This document shows, piece after piece, positions 1-10,100 of a stretch of DNA of 64,000 nt. How positions within the stretch are numbered: position 1 is the first letter of the stretch; every line of letters begins with the position of its first letter. The stretch covers positions 69,350,955 to 69,414,954 of the forward strand of contig CM035435.1 of assembly GCA_020310875.1 (NCBI GenBank). The letters are read 5' to 3'. The notes under the pieces were generated by a model. It did no database searches. It was given only the letters and a program-made list of their open reading frames with translations, and was not told the DNA's origin. The DNA is from Ceratopteris richardii. Its lineage: Eukaryota; Streptophyta; Polypodiopsida; Polypodiales; Pteridaceae. A program made the position numbers and the translations under genes.

Positions 1-435
1 GCTTCTTGTCTGCATTACAAAAGAGTCAATTTCTTCTAACTGCACTACTCTCGTTGATGGTGATGGCACATTGACTTGTTCTGCAACTTTTTCTTTGTTT
101 ATCGAGATCATTTATATGTGAGTCCAAGATGTAGATGCTTGGTTCTTTGGACAAAAATTGGTAAAATGATCCCTAGCCTCTGGGCAGTTTTTGCAAGGAG
201 GGGCATTTTATGGTAGATGGCACCTACTTTGGTAATGCCCACATTCTCCACATATGAAATTGATGATTGTCCTCCTAGGCCCATTTCCAAAGATATCCCT
301 AGGTTGGGGGTTGTAAGTGTTACCTTGACTAGGTGCAGCCACCATCACATTAGTTGGTGGTTGGGCTCCTCCTTGTGCCCAATATGTTTGTGCAGGCATC
401 CCTCTTAATTGACATTCCTGGCCCTCATGACCAAC
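1..435 (-). mobile_element. Element C, downstream gag piece (Ty3/gypsy fragment)
   Basis: This minus-strand piece encodes the zinc-knuckle end of a gypsy gag protein: a Gln/Pro/Asn-rich stretch followed by a knuckle-like CGECGHYQSRC. It is the left flank of element B, whose 5-bp target duplication CCAAC occupies 431-435 here and 30520-30524 on the other side. The same gag region continues at 30520-31298, so the two pieces were once neighbours. The rest of element C would lie beyond the left edge of the window. It is broken and older than B. The gag assignment is fairly sure; the lineage is not. Confidence 0.6.
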
Positions 436-1323
436 TGTGTACCTAAGTACCGACATAGGGACTTGTGGAGAAAGAGACTATACCTCAATCCCCCTCAAGT
501 GCATATAGTGGGGACTCACGCTTTAATTATCAATCCAAGGAGTATCAAGACCTAACCGAGTGTATGAAGACATGCATTCAAAAAATAGTCAATGCAAGTG
601 AAGTTTCACAAAGTACCAACAAGTATAAATCCATCACATTCAAGTTTCAAGGTTAGCTATGGTGTCACGACACTTGGAACAGTAGTCAAAATTAAATCAA
701 GCTTTTCTCTTAGGTTCAAACTCCGAATATAGTGAATAGCGGTTCTTTTCGAAGCTCTCAAGAAGATGCATCCAATGGTGGTCTTTTCACTCGATTGTAA
801 CACTTTTGCTTCAAGTTATGAGCAAAATACTGAATCGTGGGATTGATCTTCCTACATTCTAGCACTTCCTACACTTCACACACACCTTACCAACAACAAA
901 CAAGCACTTTCACGGATAGACAACACTTCTAAGCACTCTTTCAAAGCATCACACATGCATGCAAGCTCACAAGGAAGAAGATACAGAGAGGAGAAGACAC
1001 AAAATCGAAATTCTATGCTCTTGATTCTCACAATGACAAAAAGTCTCTACAAAGAGTCACAAACTGATTTATATACATGTGCCCTAAAAATGGTCCTTTC
1101 ACACAAGAGACTGGCACTTTATTAGCGAAAAGACTAATTTCCTACTAATTTACAAGGGTAAGATACAAATCTCTATGGGTATGCATCTAGAGGACTCCTC
1201 TAGTGCATTTACATCGGAAAATATATTCAAAATGGCTATAATACAAAAATAAAGTGTCCAAATCGGAAAAATTTTGGGGCCCTTCTTTTTCTCTGCCTCT
1301 TTGCTCTTCTTTGCTCTGCAACA
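436..1323 (-). repeat. 3' LTR of element B
   Basis: This 888-bp LTR matches 29631-30519 along its whole length, starts TG and ends CA on the plus strand, and is followed inward by a polypurine tract. A motif CTAGAGGACTCCTCTAG near 1188-1206 corresponds to the GAGGAGTCCTC motif in the LTRs of A, D, E and F. The end of the B extra ORF reads into this LTR. Confidence 0.9.
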
Positions 1324-4300
1324 CTCTCCCCCTCTTTGTCTCTATCATCCCTTGACAGGCTTAACTTCTTGTCTGTAGTTCGTTCACCGCATGCATCACT
1401 TGGTTGGCCTTGCCTCCTTGTCCGTCTGGCATTACATTTTAAAGGCCCTGTTCTTGAATATTCTTTTACATCCTCTAGGACTTGATGCATTCTTTTTGCT
1501 TGTTCCTTTCTTCTCACCGCTCGCAACCCGTGGAGACAAACTACAATTAATTTGTAGTCTAATTTTCCAATCGTTCCTTTAAATTTGGGTTGCTATGTTA
1601 AGTCGGGCTGCCACGCACACAACTAGTGGAAGGTATGAAGGTGTGGATTTTCAGCCTTCGATCTGGACCTTCCGAAGATCAAGAGGTTGAAGCACCTTCC
1701 TCGGGCTGTGGATCTGCCTGATATCTTCTTGCACTTCTTCATGGATACTTGTTGGTCTTGATCCGCCCTTGCCTCTTACGTGCCTTCCCTTGTTGTATGC
1801 CCCTGTGGGGCTTCCTGCAGAGATATGTCTCCAGATATGTCATCATTAGTGAAGCTTCTTTCTTGGTTTTCTTCTTCTTTTCTTTTTGCTGGACTCTCCT
1901 TCAACACTATCCCCCTCTTGAACTCTGTCGTCCCCGACAGGCTTTGGAATGCGGTGGGAATACGTCTTGTAGACCATTTGCTCTGTCTCATTAAGCAGAT
2001 TAACTTCATGTATCATCAGCTGTTTCCATTATTCAGCCTTCACACCGTCATGTGGTGGCTGTCTATGGTTTGCAAAGAAGCTCAATTCATATGCCACCAT
2101 TCTAGCATTTAGATTCGTTGACATCTTTAAGAAAATCTCGGAGTCGATTTCAAAAAATCCAGCAAAAAAGGCTTCTTCGAAGGTTTGCATGTATAGACTC
2201 GGCAAGAACATGAGTCTTGAATAATATGCCATGATTGTAGGACGACTAGGCATAATGGATAGATAAAAAATAAGAATATCTGTGCCTTGGTTAATGCCAA
2301 TGAAATTCAAAAATGTATATTCTGTGTGTTTGAAAAATTTCAATACTATAAGTATAACACCGAGGATTTTATTAGTCATTCTGATAGTTAGGTCTGGTAC
2401 TGTTGCATATTGAGATAGCCAAAATTCAATGGATTTCACCATATAGTCTTCGGACGGCAAATAATTGTGAGGTGGACTTGGAAGTAATGGATAATTTAAC
2501 CATTGTTTATTGAGCACACTAGTCTTTTGCATGTCCAAAAATTCTCATGCTTCACAGCGACGTGGTATTGGGCAAAAAGAAGGATTTACTTGTGGTAAAT
2601 ATGGTGCTGCTTGCCAGTGCACCCGCAAAGTAGGGTTTTTCTCCAAAAATTTTCTTCTCCATAAAGGTTGTGCGGCTTCAAATTCTTCTTGAGTGTAATT
2701 GAATGTGTTTTCTTTGAAGTGCAACTGCTCATCGGGATCCTTTTGCGTGATCCTCTTTATATACTGCCGTGTTTGTTCTTTCAATAGCCCATCAGGAATA
2801 TTCAAGGGCTTTATGATTTTATCCAAGTCTTTTCCTTTAATTTTGGCTTCCTTCATGACTTTGAATACTTCATTTTCAAAATTTTTTGTCAACAGGGACA
2901 CCAATAGTGCCCGTTCCTTCTGACCTATTTCTACAGTATATAGCATGGGATGATCATCACACGGTTCCGCCATCTTCTCTTTTATTGGAGAATGATAGAT
3001 CGGGGGAGATAGAGGACATACCTCTACCTCCTCAGTAGGATTCTTTGGTTGTGGCTCTACTGGTGTCCCGATGTTTACTTTTTGTTCTATTTGAGCTTCC
3101 AATTGTACAAAACGTTTAGTCTTTTCTTTAACTTCATGGATGGCCGTGGTTAGTGCATCTTTGGCCGCAAGAAGCTCATTGCTGATTTCCGCTATTTGAT
3201 CCGCATCTTCATTATAGATTACCAGGAGTTTTTCTTCAATAGCTTTCAGTTGTTTCATGTATACCCCTTTCTTCCCATTCTTCTTTTAGGATTTGCTCTT
3301 GTTTCAGCAGATTTTCATATTTTGCAATTTGCTCTTTCAATTCCTTCTGGTTGATCGCTATTGTCTCTTGTTTTTCTATTGGTTGGTCATATAACAAGGC
3401 CTTCATCAGTTCTTTATTCCTGTTTCATAAATTATCATTTTCCTCCATATATACTTTGAGCTGTGTTTCTAACAGATTGCTTCTAATCCTCATTCTTTCT
3501 TTGTCCACTTCACTTGCTTCATATTGTCTTTGTAGCTCCATCAGTTGCTCTTGGAGTTTTTGATTCTGCTCCATTAGTGTAGTGCATTGTCCTTTGACTT
3601 CTATTATTTCCGTTTCTTTAACTGAAACAACTTGTTGAGCGTGGATCAACTGCACACACAACTGTTCACTCATCACTTGGAATTGATTCTTTTCTCGCAT
3701 GGCGTTGTCATAATTTGCATATGTTTCCATCATTTTTTGCTGCGTATCCATGGCCATTTGTATCATTTGTTTGACTATTGGTTTCAACTGAGTAACATCT
3801 ATATTTAACCATGTTGTCGGTATGCTAGGTTCTTCACCTGTGGTAACATCCTTCCCTTGTGCCACATGCAGTGTTGTGTCGTGGGGCTGCCTGATATGAA
3901 GTTGTATCTTTGGCTCAGCCTCTTTGATTACTATCTTACCTTGGGGCATATCATCAAGAATTTCAATCACGATTTGTTCCATATTTTGTTGTAAACGTCC
4001 TTCTTTTTCTGTGCTTGTTTGTATTTCTTCCTTTATTGGTGGCACCATATCCTTATCTGTGATTGAAGCTTCCTTTATGCTAATTTGGGACTATTTGTTC
4101 AATTGAATAAAGAGTGTTCATTCAGTTGATGCCTCTTGTTTCTGTACTTGTGATTGTTGATTATCAGGGGTGGTTTCGACTTGGTTAATCTCCATCCATT
4201 CCTCATTGTTCGCTTCTATTCTTATGTCAGTGTCCAAGGTGTCCTTATCATGACTAGATTCCTCATTAGAACGTGAATCATCCAGCCCCAATTCTTTGTA

Positions 4301-5428
4301 TCTGGCAGCTAGTTTTGGAGTATGTTCCTTGTCCTTTTGTTGCTGCACTTGTCTTGCCTGTCTATATTGATGTCCTTGGACATTGAAGTTAACTTGACCT
4401 CGCATGTACGCATGAGTTTCTTCTAGTGCCGTTGAAAGATCTCTTTTTGTGAGGGGCAGTTGTGTCAGCGGAATCCTTGGTAGTACATGTGCCCGCTTGG
4501 ATTGTGGTGTTTCTTGCGCCGCTTCATCTCTAGCGTGTTAAGCCCCTCTCATTGGTTTCTTGGAACTTGTTCCCACTTCTTCTGTGGACATGACTGTTTT
4601 CTTTTTCTTTGGAATAGTAGCCAAATTCATATATTTTGCCATTTTCGTCGAGGTTGGTATCAAACGTAGACATTCTTTCATCTCTAGTGCCTCATAAATT
4701 AGCAAGGTTAATGCAGAGCTTCCATTCAAGAACTTCTTCTGACTCCATTTTTTCTTAGCTTCGAATAGGCAGTCTTGGATATATGGGGTGAAATTGACTT
4801 GATTCTTGATTTGCCTCATCGCATGGGAGAGCAATTGAACCTCTATCTTCTGAGCTGTTGTATATATGTTCATGTTGGGGAAACAAAAATTCTAATGCAC
4901 TAACCGAACTGATTCTTTTATATCTGTCCTATTGATTTCTAGAAAGGTTTTCTTTTTCGCATCATGACATTCATCTTTGACATTAGTGAGACCGTCCTGA
5001 TTCCATCCAAAAGCTTTGTTGATAACTTCATGTGTGAATCGAATGGTTTTCCATGCACCTGTTTTGTTCAGCGGTTTAGCTTCCGGGATTGAGGGCTTAT
5101 CTGCTGCGGACTGGAGTGTGTTCATAACTTGGGTGCATCTTTGAAAATCCGGTAAATATATTGGAAGTCGCAAAAATGTGTCAATTCCTGCCCTTGTCCA
5201 AAGATCTGTGATGCGTGGTAATCCCTGGATTATGGTTTGGAAATCTTCTGACATTATTGGGAAGTAGTGATCCCTATCCATAATCTTGATGGTGGCCATA
5301 AAGAGGAGATTCGACACAGGTTGGTCTTCAAGGAACCAATGACCTCTCGCCTTAGAGATCGATTCCAAGGGAAGAAGGAGGACCTCTTCCTCTTGTGTAG
5401 CCTTAGAATTTGAAGATGCCATCTGCAC
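1236..5428 (-). pseudogene. Extra ORF region of element B (decayed)
   Basis: Between the pol tail and the 3' LTR, B carries decayed coding pieces matching the order of the 1497-codon extra ORF of A. The upstream piece has a GHWFLEDQPVS stretch and a WTRAGIDTFLRLP stretch (A has RNSHWFQGLAGPL and VWARAGFTEYFSDP). A Gln/Glu-rich coiled coil lies near 3425-4048. A downstream domain near 2029-3258 holds LNYPLLPSPPHNYLPS and ends in a region corresponding to FWEYHSE of A. The last codons run over the polypurine tract into the LTR and encode LSLSRDDRDKEGESVAE, in register with the end of the A ORF. Function is unknown. It is broken at several points, and homology with A is clear by order and motifs but distant in sequence. 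Confidence 0.7.
1324..1337 (-). promoter_or_regulatory. Polypurine tract of element B
   Basis: On the minus strand this reads AAAGAGGGGGAGAG, directly abutting the LTR start TGTTGC. This is the expected position and composition of the plus-strand priming site. It also lies inside the end of the extra ORF. Confidence 0.8.
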
Positions 5429-5715
5429 TCAATACATACAAGTAATTAGTTTAAAGCTGGTAGCATGAGTTATCCTTCACTTAGCTTTCATGAAATTTGC
5501 AACTCTCCGAGTGACTTGTGTCGTCCCTTTCCGGTGGGTGTGAGAAAGGTAGTCCCTGGGATTTTTCTTTACACATACATATATTTTTTCTATTTCTTTT
5601 TGAAAGAAAACAAAAGCGTTAGTCCCTAGCCAAAGCTTTTATTATACCGTTAATTATTTTCCTTGAGATTATTGTACAAGTGCTGTCCTATTCCCTATGA
5701 GGGAAATGTGCTTTA

Positions 5716-6487
5716 CTATCCAGTAGAAAAAGAACTATGTGCCAAATGCATGGCATTGTAACGTGGCGCTAGTATGCATGCTCGAGACTCTTGGAACTCA
5801 AGATGTGTGGGAATTGAACTATCTGGTTGATTTATGCAGATTGATCGGTATTTTGGCATCCATATCTGTTTTATTTTGTTGCGATCGACTGTATCTCCAT
5901 CATTTCTGGTGCTTGGTGTACTTCTCAAGTTGTACTTCTGCTTTGCTAGCCCTTCGAATCCTTGAATTGTTCTTGTTGTGTCTTTCTGTTTTTGCAATTT
6001 CCTATAGTTGTCTTTTTCTTGATGCTTCATCTTCATGTCGTACTAAGCCTTCTTGTGTATTGATATTTTCCCTTTAATGATCATCATTGCTGCACATGAT
6101 TTGGGGACCCATATTTGCATTCTAGCAGGTTGAGTGGCAATCATTTTCTTTGGTATCCTTACTTGAGCAATCCTTTGTGGACCTCGAAGTCCATCTTGAC
6201 TTGTGTCCTTGTACTGTAGTTGGTTCCTATGTAAAATACAACTCCTTGGTTGATGATATGCTGTCACATGATCTTTTCTTATCCAAGCATGTTTGGTATG
6301 TGGAATGTGATAGATTCTAATGCGAGAAAGTTTGTGATAATCATGCTGACTAGTCGCTCTTGTGCGCAATTCCTCACGGAGGTTTTGCTTGGAAACGATG
6401 TTAGTAATGGGGATCATTGGACTAGGAGGGTGCGTGAGATTGAGAATTGGTGTACTCGCACATGAAATACTTGGTTGTGAGGGTGCC
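5716..6487 (-). pseudogene. Pol C-terminal tail of element B with IWVPK-like motifs
   Basis: This is the part of B between its second protease-like domain and the extra ORF, cut from the protease part by the insertion of A at 6488. It encodes low-complexity basic sequence with MQIWVPKS near 6105-6128 and KQIWMPKY near 5855-5880. The same motif is repeated in the equivalent tails of A and F. Role unknown; it may be a linker or nucleic-acid-binding tail. About 290 bases between here and the extra ORF (5429-5715) show no coding signal. Confidence 0.55.
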
Positions 6488-7128
6488 TGTTGCTCTAGCA
6501 CAATGGTGAGAACCACGTTAAGAAGCTTCACCTCCTTAATTGTCAATCCGCGGAAGAGATAGGAGTGATATGAAGATCGTGAATGTGAGATGATGTGAGA
6601 GTGAAGGTGAGAAGCACCAAGATGCACACACACATACACACACACAATGAAGAGACAAGCAATACACAATGGAAGGTGGGAAATTAGTTCTATTACTCAA
6701 GAACACTATTACAAGCTCAAAAGAACTCTAAGCTCACACTAGCCAACCTCAAAAATGAGCTCTCTAGCTCTTTTTATAGTTTCTAGACTAGTTTTGACCG
6801 TTTTCACATCTAGTGACCGGCATAGTTAAAAATTAGGTCCTAGATGCTATTTGGAAGGGTAAACAGTGTCTAAAAATAACGAAAATTGATACGCTTGTTC
6901 TACCTAAGCTCCTCAAGCTCGAGGACTCCTCGGCTTGCACAAAATGGAGCTAGAAAATAAGAAAAGGGTTTTTTCTATGTTACATATGTTACAATAGTGA
7001 TAAAAATCACTGTTGGAGGTTTTTGAAAAGTATTTTTAGAACATGATTCTTTGAAAAAAGATTCCACTGGCTCACTGCTCCGTCGTTACATGCTTCCGCG
7101 TCGTCTGTGCCTCTGGCTGCTTCCAACA
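6488..7128 (-). repeat. 3' LTR of element A
   Basis: This 641-bp LTR is nearly identical to 23043-23683. Minus-strand reading begins TGTTGGAAGC and ends CTAGAGCAACA. It carries three blocks shared with the LTRs of D, E and F: an AGTGAT/ATCACT hairpin at 6996-7011, the GAGGAGTCCTC motif near 6909-6933, and a TATAAAAAG box followed by GAGCTAGAGAGCTC at 6757-6778. The end of the extra ORF lies inside it. Confidence 0.95.
6757..6778 (-). promoter_or_regulatory. Probable TATA box and shared motif in the LTR of element A
   Basis: The minus strand reads TATAAAAAGAGCTAGAGAGC followed by TC. The same block occurs in the second LTR of A (near 23311-23333) and in the LTRs of D (near 33000), F (near 43878) and E (near 62243). 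A TATA box at this place would put the transcript start about 25-30 bases downstream. Inferred from position and sequence. Confidence 0.6.
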
Positions 7129-10100
7129 CCCCCCTCCCTCTCGCTTCTGTCGTCCCTGACAGAACCTTCTTGTGAGGTCTGTCGGATATAGTTCTGTAGG
7201 AGGTCTTGAGCGAGGGTGTGCTTGGAGATACGAATGGCTCGGCCCAGATCGGCCTCGGGTTTCTCCCAGTCTATTGGTTGCGGTTCTTCCTGTGGTGGGA
7301 GCTGATAGTGTGTGGAGTAGACCATTCGTTCACAGGCAAATAAGTGTAATAAATGTGTAGGCCTGCTTATGAATACCTCTGAATGGTATTCCCAGAAGCC
7401 GGTTGTGAACATCTCTTCGAAAGTCTGCTTGTAGCACGCCGGTAGGTACTTTATTCTGCAATGCCAGGCATAACACACCCGTAGCGATGGCGTTGTACTC
7501 ATATCATATACCAGATCGAAATTGCCATGCTCAAAGCCCAGGGTGTTTACATGAGGTGCCTTGATGCGTCGGAAGACTTTAAAAACCATTTGCATCATGT
7601 CAAAGATTTTGACAGTCATATGCGCCGCTATATCGTCCATATGCTTTAATCTAGGGAGCCAGTGGTGAATTGTAGCCATCATGTAGCCTACAGTTGGTAA
7701 CTCGATGGGTGGCTTAAAATAGGGGTAATTCAACCAGTCCTGACACTGCTTATTGTTTTGTACCTTAATAGCAAAGGCAGTCCAGGAGCGGCGTCGTGGC
7801 ACTGGTCCCCAACACGGGTTGTACTTCAAATGCAAAGGTGCCTTTACCCATGTACTCATCATTTCTGGATACTGCTGTAATAACTCTTTGCGCCACTCTG
7901 GTTGATAGATCACTCCTTGCTGCGCATCCAGTGGTAGATCGGCCTCCTCGAATTGAGTCGCGTGCGATGGTTTCTTACCTGTCTCTTTCTCAATGGCTAA
8001 CTGGTATTCAGCCATTAACATAAAATACGGTTTATACTGTAGCTCGTGCCCAGATATGTATCGTCGCGGGGCCAAATGAGCAAAGAATGGAGACTGTAAT
8101 ATTCTTTCTTCTATCATCGCCATGGCATGTAATTGTGCCTCTACTCTAGCTGAGTGCGTTGTTCCAAGTTCCTCAATAGTCTTCATCCACGCGGGGGTCG
8201 AAAGTTCGTACGTCATCTGACCTTCGGCCGTGACGCGTCCGCCTGGGATGGGTTGTGGCTCGTATGCTTCTTCAAACGTTTCCTCCACCGGGATGGTGAC
8301 CGTTTCTTCCTCAGCTGGAAGCTCAGGTGGGGAATCTGGCCTTGGTGGTGCTTCATATACTACGATCCTTGATTCAAGGTGTGATACCTGGGCCCGTAAT
8401 GCATTGAGTTCCTCTAATATGTCAGGAGAGGGGCCCACAGGTGCTGGTATGTCTTGGTGTGCCGATTCTCGTAACTGGAGTAATTTGTGATCTTCTTTGA
8501 GTTTCTGTAACTCCTCGTTCATGCGGTCGTATTCATCTAGCAATCTTACATGATCTTCTAGCAGCATCCTCATGGAGTCTGAGGGAATGGCTTTGAACCG
8601 ACTAGGACTGAGTGGTTGGTCTGGATGGTCTAGGGCCGCTTCTAAGTTTTCTCGATTCTGGTCTTGTAGGCGCTGATTTTCCTCCTTTGCTGCTGCTAGA
8701 TGTCTTCTGAGTAAGCCCATGTTTCTTGTTAGCGTTGCATTTCGGACTGTCTGGGCTCTTAATAAGTTATCCAGGTCAGCAGTGGCTTCCTTGGTCTTTT
8801 CTTCGCTTTCTAGTTCTAATTTATGATAGGCCTCTCGTAATTCTTGGTAGCGGGTGTTCAGGGAGGCATTCTCAATAGACAATAAATTAAGCTGCGACTG
8901 TAAGTCATTGGTTGTCCTTTGTAGCTGCTGGTAATTATCGCCAAGAGATGTGAACTCATCTCTGACTTGCGTCATACACATGAACATCTGTCGAAATGCA
9001 TTATCTACAGTAGGTGATAGTATTAATGGGGTGCTAAATGAAGATGCAGTGGGTGTAGATGCAAAGGGAACGGGGAATGGGGGTGGGAAGGTGGATGCTG
9101 TAGTGATTGTTGAAAATTGTGATGTCCCTAAAAATGTTTGTGCCGTGAGTGAAGTGAGTGATGGTGCAGTGGGTGGTGAGATGTCCATGTCATTGGTCGT
9201 GTCCAGTGCGGTGATTGTGAATATGGGTGTGATTGTGGGTGCTTGTGCTGGTGTAAATATGGGATTTACAAAGGTTGAGGAGTAATCTACAGGGGGACTT
9301 GCTGGTGCAGCTGGGTGGAAAGGGGAAAGAGGGGTTACAGTGGGTCGGGGAGGTGAGACGGGGGAGAAGGTTAAGGGCGGTGGGAATGGAAAAAGAGGTC
9401 TTGGAGTTGTGGGGAAAGATGGAAAAGATTGATGAAGGAATGGGTTGGATAGAAAGGTGGGTGTGGGAGGGGGTAGACTAGGGCTAATGGGTGCGGGAAT
9501 TGTGGGGTTAGTGGTCGTAAAGACAATTTCTGCAACGCCACCGGCGAATGAAGATGTTGGTCTGGGGGAAGGAGGGTGAAGAGGGGAGGCTGGATGGACG
9601 GGCGGTGAGAGAGGAGCGGTTTGGGTGGTCGGTACTTCAGTGACTACTGAGGTTTGTACAGCTGTAGCGCGGGGTGGGGAATCTACAAAGATGGTTTCTA
9701 CAGCCAACGAACTTTCGGGGACAAGGCGTGCCTCCCTGGCTTGTTCAGAAGACTGTGCTCCTGTGGGTACACGAATGTATTCGTCGGGCTTTGAAAGTAG
9801 TCGTACTCTGCGGGGGTCAAACTGTGGTAGTGGCTTTCTTTGCAAGTACCTGAGCGCTTCGTTGGAGCCTACTGATTTGACTAACTCGCGGAATCCTTTG
9901 ATGTATGCGTCTTCGAATCCGCCTGTGACAAGTTCTTGTTCTATTATTGTTTGACTCTCTTCCTCTGTCAGCTTTTTGCGTGCCCAAACTTTTTCCATAG
10001 TTCTATACAGCTTCTTGATAGCCAGTGTGTAAGCCGCTGCTTCGTAAGTTTCATCTTCATGGGTACTTGTATCACCATGTGTGTCTGTTTGTTGGCCTTG

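Noticed and set aside
8950-9481. Plus-strand frames rich in Gly and Val opposite the extra ORF of A
   Set aside because: They are shadows of the Pro/Thr-rich coding strand; there is no start context or independent conservation to support an antisense gene.
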